Source: Amycolatopsis japonica (GTDB taxonomy: Bacteria; Actinomycetota; Actinomycetes; Mycobacteriales; Pseudonocardiaceae). From it: a DNA stretch of 64,000 bases. A program made the position numbers and the translations under genes. Location of the stretch: positions 6,572,001 to 6,636,000 of the forward strand of contig NZ_CP008953.1 in assembly GCF_000732925.1 (NCBI RefSeq). The letters are read 5' to 3'. Numbering within the stretch: the stretch's first letter is position 1; every line of letters starts with the position of its first letter. The notes beneath the pieces are model-generated. The model did no database searches. It was not told where the DNA came from and saw only the letters and a program-made list of their open reading frames with translations. Shown here piece by piece: positions 16,339-24,508 of this stretch.

Positions 16339-17517
16339 GTGACGGCGAGACGGCACGCCGCTGAAGAGCTCGCCGCCGAGCACAGTGCGGTGCTCGGCGG
16401 GCTTCTTCGCGAGCGCGAAGAGCTGCTCGCGACCCTCGACCGGGTCGCGGCCCTCAACGGCACCGCGCGGCTGATCCGCGAGTCGATCGGCACGCATTCC
16501 GGCTTCGTCGCCGAGCTGGCCGGGCCCGAACAGGCGGTGATCCGCTGGATGTCGGGCACCCGCACCGACGCCCTGCAGGATCTCGCCGTGCCGATCGGCC
16601 AGGGCATCGGCGGGCGGGTGCTCGCGCTGGGCAGGCCCGTGCGGGTCAACGACTACGTGAGCTCGCCGAGTATCACCCACCAGTTCGACGCGCAGGTCCG
16701 CGGCGAGGGGCTCGCCGCGATGATCGCCGTCCCGATCGTCAGCGGGACCGAGACCGTCGCCATCGCGTACGCCGCCATGCGCGAACGCCGGGACTTCGGC
16801 GACGACGCGGTCCAGTCCCTCGAGGACATCGCCACCGAGGCCGGCCGGGCGCTGAAACTGGCGTCGGTCGCCGAGGCCGACCGTGAGACCGCGCTGTCCG
16901 CCGAGCGGCTCCGCATGCAGAGCGCGCTGCACGATTCGGTCGGCGCGCTGCTGTTCTCCATCGGCGTCCAGGTGCGGAACCTGCACGAGGACATCAGCGA
17001 CAACCCGGCGCTCGAATCGCGGCTGCGGCGGCTGGAGGGCGACGTGTCGGCCGCGTCGAGGGCGCTGCGCGAGTCGCTGCTCGCGCTGTCGGAGTCGAGT
17101 CCGGAACGCGCGCTGCCGGTGGAACTGGCCGAACACTGCCGTTCGTTCCAGGCGCGCTGCGGTGTCCCGGCGCGGTTCGTGCAGCTCGCCCCGGTTCCGC
17201 GGCTGGACGCCGAGCGCACCGGCCTGCTGGTCGCGGCCGTCCGGGAAGGCCTGCTCAACGTGGAGAAACACGCCGAAGCGCTGTCCGTCGTGGTCAGTCT
17301 CCTGCCCAGCGAGGACGGCGTGCAGGTGGTCGTCGCCGACGACGGCACCGGACGTCGCGCCGAAGAGGACGACGAGCCCGAACCCGGCACCGGCATGGGG
17401 CTGCGCGCGCTGGCCGAACGCGCCGCGCGGGTCGGCGGCCGGGTCAGCCTGGTCCGGGACGAAGACGACGGTTGCACGCTGCGCGCCTGGGTGCCGGAAC
17501 CGTGCCGTCGCCGGTGA
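16339..17517 (+). CDS. GAF-domain sensor histidine kinase (NarX-type HisKA_3)
   Basis: A 392-residue cytoplasmic sensor kinase with no membrane span. The GAF domain covers about residues 30-175 (GQGIGGRVLALGRPVRVNDY inside it). The HisKA_3 phospho-acceptor is His198 in ALHDSVGALLF, and the ATPase domain is recognised by GTGMGLRALAERAARVGG near the C-terminus. GTG at 16339 is the likely start. The stop overlaps the response regulator GTG (GTGA), a typical coupled pair. The divergent hydroxyacid dehydrogenase 82 bases away could be a target, but nothing in the sequence proves it. Confidence 0.92.
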   Translation: MTARRHAAEELAAEHSAVLGGLLREREELLATLDRVAALNGTARLIRESIGTHSGFVAELAGPEQAVIRWMSGTRTDALQDLAVPIGQGIGGRVLALGRPVRVNDYVSSPSITHQFDAQVRGEGLAAMIAVPIVSGTETVAIAYAAMRERRDFGDDAVQSLEDIATEAGRALKLASVAEADRETALSAERLRMQSALHDSVGALLFSIGVQVRNLHEDISDNPALESRLRRLEGDVSAASRALRESLLALSESSPERALPVELAEHCRSFQARCGVPARFVQLAPVPRLDAERTGLLVAAVREGLLNVEKHAEALSVVVSLLPSEDGVQVVVADDGTGRRAEEDDEPEPGTGMGLRALAERAARVGGRVSLVRDEDDGCTLRAWVPEPCRRR

Positions 17518-18128
17518 CGGTCCTCGTCGTGGACGACCATCCGGTGGTCCGCGACGGGGTGAGCCTGCTGCTGCGCTACGACCCGGCGATGACCGTGGTC
17601 GGCTCGGCCGAGACCGGCCGGTCCGCGATCCGGCGGGCGGGTGAGCTGAAACCGGTGCTGATCCTGCTGGACCTGCGGCTGCCGGACATGCTCGCGCCCG
17701 AGGTCATCGCCGAACTCCGGCGTGTGCACCCGGCCGGGCGGATCGTGGTGTTCACCGCGCACGGCGACCATCAGGGCGTGCGGGCCGCGCTGGACTCCGG
17801 GGCGCACGGCTGCCTGCTCAAGGACGTCGCCGGGACGGATCTGGTGGCGGCGTTGCGGCAGGTGCTCAAGGGTGAGCGCGTCGTCGATCCGCGGATCTTC
17901 CCCGACGACGGCCAGCGGTCCGACGCGCTGGCCCGCAGCGGGCTGACGCGGCGCGAGTACGAGGTCCTGCGACTCGCGGCGCAGGGGCAGACGAATCCGG
18001 AGATCGCGGAATCGACCGGGCTGGCGCGGAACACCGTCAAGACCTATCTGCAGTCCGCGCTGCACAAACTCGGCGCCCGGAACCGCGTCGAGGCCATCGG
18101 CAAGGCCTCCGAAGCCGGCCTCCTCTGA
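17514..18128 (+). CDS. NarL/FixJ-family response regulator
   Basis: A 204-residue regulator. The receiver domain begins VLVVDDHPVVRDGV and has its phospho-acceptor at Asp53 (ILLDLRLPD). The LuxR-type HTH occupies about residues 140-204 (LTRREYEVLRLAAQGQTNPE, then NTVKTYLQSALHKLGARNR). GTG at 17514 overlaps the kinase stop by four bases, so kinase and regulator are translationally coupled and form a cognate pair. A 53-bp palindrome starts six bases after the stop. Confidence 0.93.
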   Translation: MTVLVVDDHPVVRDGVSLLLRYDPAMTVVGSAETGRSAIRRAGELKPVLILLDLRLPDMLAPEVIAELRRVHPAGRIVVFTAHGDHQGVRAALDSGAHGCLLKDVAGTDLVAALRQVLKGERVVDPRIFPDDGQRSDALARSGLTRREYEVLRLAAQGQTNPEIAESTGLARNTVKTYLQSALHKLGARNRVEAIGKASEAGLL

Positions 18129-18133
18129 CGCGG

Positions 18134-18186
18134 GGGCCGAAGGCTCCCTTCACCGCGTCTGATGCGGCGAAGGGAGCCTTCGGCCC
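18134..18186. repeat. repeat family A palindrome, likely terminator of the two-component operon
   Basis: The arms begin GGGCCGAAGGCTCCCTTC and close with the complement, around the core CCGCGTCTGATGCGG. The same core recurs at 33579-33631, 56884-56956 and 59445-59487. It lies immediately after the response regulator stop, so it probably ends that transcript. Confidence 0.75.
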
Positions 18187-18219
18187 GAATACGGATACGG
18201 GTGGTCGTGAGTGGCACCG

Positions 18220-18316
18220 CACTCGCGTGATTGAAGGCGGAACTTGCGTGATCGGCGGCGGAACACCCCGAGTGCGGCCTCCAATCACGCGAGTCACGTC
18301 CCTGATCAACGCGAGT
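18220..18316. repeat. degenerate array with 21-base period, present in both orientations
   Basis: Units such as GCGTGATTGAAGGCGGAACTT and GCGTGATCGGCGGCGGAACAC (each 21 bases) are shown here only as period markers: GCGTGAT...GGCGGAAC repeats at 21-base spacing, and further copies appear reverse-complemented (ATCACGCGAGT, GATCAACGCGAGT). Because 21 is a multiple of three, every frame reads as a seven-residue repeat, which mimics coding sequence. A related array lies at 33407-33490. Confidence 0.6.
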
Positions 18317-18348
18317 CCCGCCTTCGCTCACGCCGCGCCTGTGTTCCC

Positions 18349-18405
18349 AGTCCGTGAAGGCCTCCTTGAGAGACCCAGAGTCCCTCAAGGAGGCCTTCAC
18401 GGACT
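18349..18405. repeat. repeat family B palindrome
   Basis: Perfect 22-bp arms, containing CGTGAAGGCCTCCTTGAG and its complement, flank a 13-base loop. The same arm sequence recurs at 33188-33236. It lies between a plus-strand gene end and a plus-strand operon start, so it may act as a second terminator or as a mobile palindrome. Confidence 0.75.
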
Positions 18406-18493
18406 TCGGACCAGTAGGTACAGCTCCCGTGTCCGTTTTGTAGCCGGGTGGGTCTCCACGTGGGGGTAACGCGGCGGAGGGTGCCCACGCAGG

Positions 18494-19351
18494 ATGACCG
18501 CCACCGATCGTGACTCGCGTCACACGAACGGAGGAGGCGGCTTGCTCAGTGTTCGTGATCTCCAGGTGCGGTACGGCCGGTCGGTGGCCGCGCTGCACGG
18601 GGTCGACCTCGACGTTTCACCTGATGGCGTGCTGGCCGTCCTCGGCAGCAACGGGGCCGGGAAGTCGACCCTGCTGCGCACCGTCTCCGGCACGCTGCGG
18701 ATGCACCGCGGCTCGGTTTCCGCCGGCGAGGTGCGCTACGACGGCAAACCACTGACCAAATTGGACCCGGCCCGCATCGTCGGTCTCGGCGTCGTCGGCG
18801 TCCCCGAAGGCCGCCAGGTCTTCGCGCGGATGACGGTCGAGGAGAACCTGCGCGCCGGCGGGATCGGCGCCCGCTCCCCCGAGCAGCGCGCCGCCGCCCG
18901 CAAACGCGTCGACGAGCTCTTCCCGGTCCTGTCCGAACGCGCCAAACAGCGCGCGGGCCTGCTTTCCGGCGGCGAGCAGCAGATGCTCGCGATCGGCCGG
19001 GCGCTGATGTCCGGCCCCCGGCTCCTGCTGCTCGACGAACCTTCGCTCGGTCTCGCACCGAAGATCGTCGAGCGGATCGGCGACATCATCCGCGAGATCC
19101 ACGAACAGGGCACCGCCGTGGTGCTGGTCGAGCAGAACGCCGTGATGGCGTTGCGCGTCGCCGACCACGCGATCGTCCTGGAGGTCGGCCGGGTCGCGCT
19201 GGCCGGGACGACGGCCGAGCTCGTGGCGAGCGAGGAGGTCCAGCGGCTCTACCTGGGCGGTCACGCCGAATCGCAGGCCACCGCCGAAGCCGAGGCCGCC
19301 GACGCCCGGAAGCACCTCGCGGGCCGGAGCCTGTCGAGGTGGGCCGGATGA
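18494..19351 (+). CDS. livF: branched-chain amino acid ABC transporter, ATP-binding protein (LivF type)
   Basis: A 285-residue cytoplasmic ATPase of the LivF class. Walker A is GSNGAGKST, the signature is LSGGEQQMLAIGRAL and Walker B is LLLLDEPSLGLAP; the D/H-loop region is VLVEQNA. It works with LivG, LivH, LivM and LivK encoded next. ATG at 18494 is used, but a TTG at 18542 has GGAGGAGG four bases upstream and starts exactly at the conserved SVRDLQVRYG, so the true protein may be 16 residues shorter. A C-terminal Ala/Glu-rich tail exceeds the family norm. The stop overlaps the livG start. Confidence 0.93.
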   Translation: MTATDRDSRHTNGGGGLLSVRDLQVRYGRSVAALHGVDLDVSPDGVLAVLGSNGAGKSTLLRTVSGTLRMHRGSVSAGEVRYDGKPLTKLDPARIVGLGVVGVPEGRQVFARMTVEENLRAGGIGARSPEQRAAARKRVDELFPVLSERAKQRAGLLSGGEQQMLAIGRALMSGPRLLLLDEPSLGLAPKIVERIGDIIREIHEQGTAVVLVEQNAVMALRVADHAIVLEVGRVALAGTTAELVASEEVQRLYLGGHAESQATAEAEAADARKHLAGRSLSRWAG

Positions 19352-20124
19352 CGCCGCCCGAGTTGCGCGTCGAGAACGTGACCCTGCGCTTCGGCGGGAT
19401 CCGGGCGCTGGACGACGTCTCGTTCACCGTCGGCTCCGGTTCGCTGCACGCGCTCATCGGCCCGAACGGCGCCGGCAAGTCCAGCTGTTTCAACGTGATC
19501 AGCGGCCTCTACCGGGCGAACACCGGAAGCGTCCGGCTCGGCGACACCGTCCTTTCCGGACTCCCGCCGCATCGGCTCGCCCGGCTCGGGGTCGGCCGGT
19601 CGTTCCAGAACGCTGCCCTTTCCCCCGGCTCGACCGTGCTCGACAACGTCATGCTCGGCCGCCACGCGCTGACCAAGGGCGGTTTCCTCGCCTGCGGCCT
19701 CCGTCTGCCGTGGACGGTCCGGGCCGAACGCCGCCATTCCGCACGGGTGCGGGAGATCTGCGACTTCCTCGGCATCGGCGGGCTGGTGGACCTCCCGGTC
19801 GGCGCGCTGCCCTACGGCGCGGTGAAACGCGTCGACCTCGCCCGCGCGCTCGCCGTCGAACCGGTCCTGCTGCTGCTCGACGAACCCGCGGCGGGCATGA
19901 ACGCGACCGAGACCGCCGAACTGGCCGGGACGATCCGCGACGTCCGTGACGAACTCGGCATCTCGATCCTGCTGGTGGAACACGACATGGGGCTGGTGAT
20001 GGGCATCGCGGACCGGGTCACCGTCCTGGACTTCGGCAAGCGCATCGCCGACGGCACACCGGCCGAGGTCCAGTCGGATCCGGACGTGATCAGGGCATAT
20101 CTCGGCACGGAGGCCACGGCGTGA
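19348..20124 (+). CDS. livG: branched-chain amino acid ABC transporter, ATP-binding protein (LivG type)
   Basis: A 258-residue ATPase of the LivG class. Walker A is GPNGAGKSS, the early motif RSFQNAAL and the segment LDEPAAGMNATET are characteristic of LivG, and LLVEHDMGLVMGIADRVTVL follows in the expected place (first 20 residues given). The usual LSGGQ signature is replaced by LPYGAVKRVDLARAL, which is common in LivG proteins. ATG at 19348 overlaps the livF stop as ATGA; GTG at 19339 is an alternative. Its stop overlaps the livH start. Confidence 0.93.
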   Translation: MTPPELRVENVTLRFGGIRALDDVSFTVGSGSLHALIGPNGAGKSSCFNVISGLYRANTGSVRLGDTVLSGLPPHRLARLGVGRSFQNAALSPGSTVLDNVMLGRHALTKGGFLACGLRLPWTVRAERRHSARVREICDFLGIGGLVDLPVGALPYGAVKRVDLARALAVEPVLLLLDEPAAGMNATETAELAGTIRDVRDELGISILLVEHDMGLVMGIADRVTVLDFGKRIADGTPAEVQSDPDVIRAYLGTEATA

Positions 20125-20999
20125 ACACATTCCTGCAACTCGTGGTGAACGGACTCGGCAAGGGCGCGGTGTTCGCGTTGCTGGCGCTGGGTTTCGTGAT
20201 CATCTTCAAGGCCACCGAAGTGGTCAACTTCGCGCACGGGTCGCTCGTGCTCTTCGGCGGCTACCTGGTCGTCGTGACCCGCGAAGCGCTCGGCTGGGTG
20301 GGTGCCTCGCTGGTCGGCATCGTCTCGGCGGGTCTGCTCGCCCTCCTGCTGGAACGGTTCCTGCTGTCCCGCTCGCGGCACGCGGACGCGAACAGCCTGG
20401 CGTTGCTGACCATCGGCGTCGACGTGATCATCACCGAGGAGATCGTGCGGCGGCTCGGCGTCACGTTGCCGTTCCTCGGCGACGCCTGGGACGCGAAACC
20501 GTTCCAGCTCGGCGGGATCACGCTGTTCCGCACGCATCTGGTGGCGCTGCTCGTCGCCGCGGTGCTGATCACCGCGTTCACGCTGGCGTTCAAGTACTCG
20601 AACTGGGGCGTCGCGATGCGGGCACAGGCCGAGAACCGCGAGGCCGCCGCGCTGATGGGCATCCGCAGTTCCCGGGTGACGGCGACCGCCTGGGTGGTCG
20701 CGGGCGTCCTCGCCGGGGTCGCGGTGCTCTTCATCGCCACGCAGGACTTCTCCGGCGCGGGGCTGTCCCGCGGCACGCACTCCATCGCACTCGCCGCGTT
20801 CCCCGCGGCCATCCTCGGCGGGCTGGACTCGACGGCGGGCGCGGTGGTGGGCGGCCTCGTCGTCGGGCTCGTCGAGGCGCTTTCCGCGCAGTACGTGTCG
20901 TTCGACTTCTCCAAGAGCGCGGTCTTCCTGGTGATGCTCGTGGTCCTGGTGGTGCGGCCGTCGGGGTTGTTCGGGACGAGGGAGAGCACACGTGTCTGA
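20121..20999 (+). CDS. livH: branched-chain amino acid ABC transporter permease (LivH type)
   Basis: A 292-residue inner-membrane permease with about eight hydrophobic spans. The N-terminal motif GLGKGAVFALLALGFVIIFK and VVNFAHGSLVLFGGY are LivH signatures, and GMRSRVTA-like EAA-loop sequence appears as MGIRSSRVTATAW near residue 180. GTG at 20121 overlaps the livG stop (GTGA). It pairs with LivM to form the channel. Confidence 0.93.
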   Translation: MNTFLQLVVNGLGKGAVFALLALGFVIIFKATEVVNFAHGSLVLFGGYLVVVTREALGWVGASLVGIVSAGLLALLLERFLLSRSRHADANSLALLTIGVDVIITEEIVRRLGVTLPFLGDAWDAKPFQLGGITLFRTHLVALLVAAVLITAFTLAFKYSNWGVAMRAQAENREAAALMGIRSSRVTATAWVVAGVLAGVAVLFIATQDFSGAGLSRGTHSIALAAFPAAILGGLDSTAGAVVGGLVVGLVEALSAQYVSFDFSKSAVFLVMLVVLVVRPSGLFGTRESTRV

Positions 21000-22149
21000 C
21001 ACCGCCGTGAAAACCCCCGCCGCCGCCCCGACGGCACCGCCCCCGAAACGCGATCGGGGACGCTTGCTCAAAGCGCTGGCCTGGGTCGCGCTGCTGGTGG
21101 TCCTGCTCGCGATCCCGTTGTACCTCGACGCCGCCTGGCTGAAGGCCGGGCAGTACATGATGATCGGCGGGGTCGGCGCGATCGGGCTGACGCTGCTGGT
21201 CGGGCAGGCCGGGCAGTTGTCGCTGGCGCACGCGTTCTTCCTGCTGGCGGGCGCGACCGGGTACACCGTCCTTTCCGGACCGTCCGACGACGAGCGCGTG
21301 ATCGGGCTCGGGCTCGATCCCGGGCTGTCGCTGATCGGCGCGGTGGTCGTCGCCGCGCTGCTGGGGCTGGCGTTCGCGCCGGTCTCCGGACGGTTGCGCG
21401 GGATCTACCTCGGTGTCGCGTCCCTTTCCCTGGTGTTCCTCGGGCTCTACTTCGGACAGTCGGCCGAGACGCTGACCGGCGGGACGTCGACCGGGCGCAC
21501 CCCGGAACCGTTCTCGCTGTTCGGTTTCCCGTTCACCAACGGCGGCCCCGAAATCGAGCTGATGGGCGTGCCGATCCGGCAGGCGGAACGGCTCTGGTAC
21601 CTGTTCCTGCTGCTGACCGTGCTCGCGTTCGTCGTCGCCAAGGCGGCGGTGCGCAGCCGGGTCGGCCGGTCGTGGCGGGCGGTGCGGGACAACGAGGCCG
21701 CCGCGTCCGTGATGGGCGTCAGCGTCACGCGGGCCAAGGCGGGCGCGTTCGCGGTCTCCTCGGCGTACGCGGGGCTCGCGGGCGCGATGACCGTGCTGTG
21801 GTTCGACATCCTCAAACCCGACGAGAGCGAATTCGGCACGTACGGCATCAACATCTCCATCGCCTTCCTGGCCATGGTGATCATCGGGGGACTCGGCTCG
21901 GTGCCCGGCGCGCTGGTGGGCGCGCTGATCGTCAACGGGCTGCCGCAGGTGCTTTCGCTGTACTCCGCCGATCTCGGCTGGTTCTCCGGAACCGGGGACG
22001 GCGCCTTGACCCCGATCCTGGTCAGTTCGTTCGTCTACGGCGCCGCGATCATCCTCGTGGTGCTCTTCGAACCGGGCGGACTCGCCGCGATCGGACGACG
22101 GATAACACCCGCCAAGAAACCTCATCTCCCGGAGGAGCAAGACAAATGA
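20992..22149 (+). CDS. livM: branched-chain amino acid ABC transporter permease (LivM type)
   Basis: A 385-residue inner-membrane permease of the LivM class with an extended, Pro/Ala-rich cytoplasmic N-terminus (about 25 residues) before the first span. Conserved features are GQAGQLSLAHAFFLLAGA, the EAA-like loop VMGVSVTRAKAGAFAVSSAY and IIGGLGSVPGALVGA near the end. GTG at 20992 overlaps the livH end by eight bases. Its stop overlaps the livK start. Confidence 0.92.
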   Translation: MSDTAVKTPAAAPTAPPPKRDRGRLLKALAWVALLVVLLAIPLYLDAAWLKAGQYMMIGGVGAIGLTLLVGQAGQLSLAHAFFLLAGATGYTVLSGPSDDERVIGLGLDPGLSLIGAVVVAALLGLAFAPVSGRLRGIYLGVASLSLVFLGLYFGQSAETLTGGTSTGRTPEPFSLFGFPFTNGGPEIELMGVPIRQAERLWYLFLLLTVLAFVVAKAAVRSRVGRSWRAVRDNEAAASVMGVSVTRAKAGAFAVSSAYAGLAGAMTVLWFDILKPDESEFGTYGINISIAFLAMVIIGGLGSVPGALVGALIVNGLPQVLSLYSADLGWFSGTGDGALTPILVSSFVYGAAIILVVLFEPGGLAAIGRRITPAKKPHLPEEQDK

Positions 22150-23396
22150 AGCGCACATATCCGGCCGTCGCGCTGGCGGCGGTCCTCGCCCTTTCGGCGT
22201 GCAGCACGAAAGCGGGCGACTCGGGGTCCTCGGGGGCGGACGGTTCGGGCGTCAAGACCGACAAAGGGGCGACGGCCTCGGAGATCACCCTCGGCGTGAT
22301 GACCGACAAGACCGGGGTGTTCAAGAACCTCGGGCTCGGTATCACGCAGGGCAACGAGTTGTGGGCCAAGGACTTCAACGCCGCGGGCGGGGTGTGCGGC
22401 CGTCAGGTCAAACTCGAGACCGTCGACCACGGCTACAAGGCGGACACGGCCAAGACGCTGTATCCGCAGATCGAGCCGAAGGTCCTCGGCTTCGTGCAGC
22501 TGCTCGGCTCGCCGGTGGTGGCCGCGCTGAAGCAGAACATCGCCTCGGACAAGACCGTCGCCGCGCCCGCGTCGTGGTCTTCGGAACTGCTCGACAACCA
22601 GTACGTGATGATCGTCGGGACGACCTACGACCTGGAGATCATCGACGGGCTGTCGTACTTCCAGGAAAAGGGCCTGGTGAAGGACGGCGACACGATCGGG
22701 CACGTCTACATCGACGGCGAGTACGGCAAGAACGGCCTGCGCGGCTCGCAGTACTACGCGAAGAAGCACAACCTGACGGTGAAGGAGGTCAAGATCACCT
22801 CCACCGACAACGACCTCACCAACATCGTCACCGGGCTCAAGGGCGACGGCGTCAAGGCCATCGTCCTGACCACGTCCCCGGCGCAGACGGGTTCCGCGCT
22901 CGCGGCGAACAAGGCGCTCGGGCTCAACGTGCCCGTGCTCGGCAACAACCCGGTGTTCGATCCCGTGCTGCTGAAGAGCCCGGCGGCGAACGCGCTGGAC
23001 AAGCTGACCATCGTCGCCAGCAGCGTCCCGTTCTCCGCCGACATCCCGAAGGCCAAGGAAGTCGCCACGAAGTACAAGGCGGCGTACAAGGAGACCCCGA
23101 ACGGCGGGATCCCCTATGGCTACGCGGTCGGTGAGGTGTGGGGCGCGGTGCTCAAGAAGGCGTGTGAGAACAAGGACCTCACCCGTGACGGCGTCGCGGC
23201 GGCACTGAAGCAGACGACGTCGGCGAGCACGGAGGATCTCGTGGCGGCGCTGGACTTCTCGAAGCCGGGCACCCCGGCGACACGTCAGGTGTACGCGGCG
23301 ACACCGGACGCGTCGGCCGAGGGCGGCGTCCGCTACGTCAAGCCACTGTTCGAGGCTCCCGAGGCGAAGGAGTACGTGGCCCCGCACCAGAAGTGA
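22146..23396 (+). CDS. livK: branched-chain amino acid ABC transporter substrate-binding lipoprotein (LivK type)
   Basis: A 416-residue periplasmic-binding-type lipoprotein. The signal peptide ends in the lipobox LSAC, with the lipidated Cys at residue 19 (ALAAVLALSACSTKAGD), followed by a Gly/Ser-rich linker. The mature domain begins ITLGVMTDKTGVFKNLG, as in type I amino-acid receptors. ATG at 22146 overlaps the livM stop and follows GGAGGAG. The gene ends inside the 3' end of the convergent dehydrogenase gene (59-bp overlap). The nearby Val/Leu dehydrogenase supports branched-chain amino acids as substrate, but this class also binds other ligands. Confidence 0.92.
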   Translation: MKRTYPAVALAAVLALSACSTKAGDSGSSGADGSGVKTDKGATASEITLGVMTDKTGVFKNLGLGITQGNELWAKDFNAAGGVCGRQVKLETVDHGYKADTAKTLYPQIEPKVLGFVQLLGSPVVAALKQNIASDKTVAAPASWSSELLDNQYVMIVGTTYDLEIIDGLSYFQEKGLVKDGDTIGHVYIDGEYGKNGLRGSQYYAKKHNLTVKEVKITSTDNDLTNIVTGLKGDGVKAIVLTTSPAQTGSALAANKALGLNVPVLGNNPVFDPVLLKSPAANALDKLTIVASSVPFSADIPKAKEVATKYKAAYKETPNGGIPYGYAVGEVWGAVLKKACENKDLTRDGVAAALKQTTSASTEDLVAALDFSKPGTPATRQVYAATPDASAEGGVRYVKPLFEAPEAKEYVAPHQK

Positions 23397-24396
23397 GTCT
23401 CGCTTCGGCGAGCGCGTCCGCTTCGGCCAACGGCGTGGTGCCGTTGGCCGAAGCGGCGTCGAGGATCCCTTGCGTGGTCTTCTCCAGCGCCTCGACGCGG
23501 TTGAGTGCTTCGGCGTGCGTCAGGCTCTCCTTCTCGCGGCCGAGGGTGTAGACGACTCCCCCGGCGCTCGCGACGAAATCCGGGATCCACAGGACTCCCC
23601 GGGCGGCGAGGGCTTCGGCAACGGTGTCGTCGGTGAGCTGGTTGTTGGCCGGGCCGACGACGAGCGGCGCGGCGACCTCGGTTCCCGGGCCGAAGACCCC
23701 GCCCACGGCCGCGGGGATCAGGACGTCGGCCTCGATGCCGGGTACCTTCTCCGGCTGGACCAGGGCCAGTCCTTGTTCGCGGGCCGCGGCGAGACGTCGT
23801 TCGTCCACATCGGACACGACGACCTCCGCGCCCTGCTCGACCAGGTTCGCGGCGAGGTGGGCGCCGACCGAGCCGTAGCCGCTGATGACCACCTTGCGGC
23901 CCTTCATCCCGTCGTCACCGAAGACCGCCCGCGCACCCGCTCGCAGCGCGGCGAGCACGCCGACGGCGGTCGGCCCGCTCGAAGAACCGGTACCGCCGTG
24001 CTCCTCGGGCAGGCAGAAGACATGCGGGGTCCGCTCGCGCAGCACGAGCATGTCCGCCGGGCCGGTTCCGACGTCGGGGCCGACGAGATACGCACCGTCG
24101 AGTGACGCGATGAGGTCGGCGTGGTCGAGCAGGATCTCGCGCCGCTGTTCGGGGGACGGCACGCCGTCGAGCGCGACGACGCTCTTGCCGCCGCCGAAGT
24201 CCAGACCCGCGACCGCGCATTTGCGGGTCATCGCCGCGGACAACCGCAGGACGTCGTCGATCGCGTCGTGGACACGCGGATAGACCTTGAACCGGCAGCC
24301 GCCGACGGCCGGGCCGAGCGTGCTCGAATGCACGGCCACCATCGTCGTCACCCCGGACCGGCGCCCCCGCCGGACGACCAGCTCCTGTACGGACAT
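23338..24396 (-). CDS. valine/leucine dehydrogenase (Glu/Leu/Phe/Val dehydrogenase family)
   Basis: A 352-residue NAD-dependent amino acid dehydrogenase that oxidatively deaminates a branched-chain (or aromatic) amino acid. GLDFGGGKSVV carries the catalytic Lys, LVGPDVGTGPADM the catalytic Asp region, and VVISGYGSVGAHLAANL the Rossmann loop. Length and the short Gly-rich core fit actinobacterial Val DH. ATG at 24396 follows AGAGGAG. It faces the liv transporter operon and is divergent from an Lrp regulator with a palindrome between, so uptake, catabolism and sensing form one module. The C-terminal tail of about 20 residues is read from DNA antisense to livK. Confidence 0.9.
   Translation of the reverse strand: MSVQELVVRRGRRSGVTTMVAVHSSTLGPAVGGCRFKVYPRVHDAIDDVLRLSAAMTRKCAVAGLDFGGGKSVVALDGVPSPEQRREILLDHADLIASLDGAYLVGPDVGTGPADMLVLRERTPHVFCLPEEHGGTGSSSGPTAVGVLAALRAGARAVFGDDGMKGRKVVISGYGSVGAHLAANLVEQGAEVVVSDVDERRLAAAREQGLALVQPEKVPGIEADVLIPAAVGGVFGPGTEVAAPLVVGPANNQLTDDTVAEALAARGVLWIPDFVASAGGVVYTLGREKESLTHAEALNRVEALEKTTQGILDAASANGTTPLAEADALAEARLTSGAGPRTPSPREPRTVA
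23418..23456. terminator. 17-bp perfect hairpin inside the dehydrogenase coding region, just past livK
   Basis: The arms CCGCTTCGGCCAACGGC and GCCGTTGGCCGAAGCGG surround a 5-base loop. The hairpin begins 21 bases after the livK stop, a normal distance for a terminator, yet it is also coding sequence for the convergent dehydrogenase (DAASANGTTPLAEAD). There is no U-run. Confidence 0.65.
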
Positions 24397-24410
24397 TTCA
24401 CTCCTCTTCT

Positions 24411-24434
24411 GCGCATTTAGTCGACTGAATGCGC
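24411..24434. promoter_or_regulatory. 24-bp near-perfect palindrome, probable Lrp operator
   Basis: GCGCATTTAGTCGACTGAATGCGC is described here by its halves: GCGCATTTAGTC and GACTGAATGCGC, which are complementary except for one pair. It lies 15 bases upstream of the dehydrogenase start and 75 bases upstream of the lrp start, in the only gap between these divergent genes. Lrp/AsnC proteins bind palindromes of this size; binding by the neighbour is inferred. Confidence 0.7.
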
Positions 24435-24508
24435 CGAAGTTAAGGTGATGCGCAGGGCTATAGGGGCTCCGCCGAACGATATTCGGCAAGGCCGATGAAG
24501 GAGTGGAC

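Larger units (their letters stand above)
18129..18493. other. intergenic repeat island 1 (no gene)
   Basis: 365 bases with no credible gene. It holds, in order, a family A palindrome (18134-18186), the module GTCGTGAGTGGC (18204-18215), an array with a 21-base period (about 18220-18316) and a family B palindrome (18349-18405). The remaining 88 bases form the upstream region of the liv operon, where I see no clear promoter boxes. The same module types occur in the island at 33.2-33.8 kb. Confidence 0.7.

Noticed and set aside
13479..16649. A longer start (16649) for the FAD/Fe-S dehydrogenase
   Set aside because: The extra 131 residues are Ser/Arg-rich without homology and would lie antisense over the histidine kinase gene.
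18134..18405. tRNA or structured ncRNA gene
   Set aside because: The pairing is explained by two separate simple palindromes; there is no cloverleaf or conserved tRNA box.
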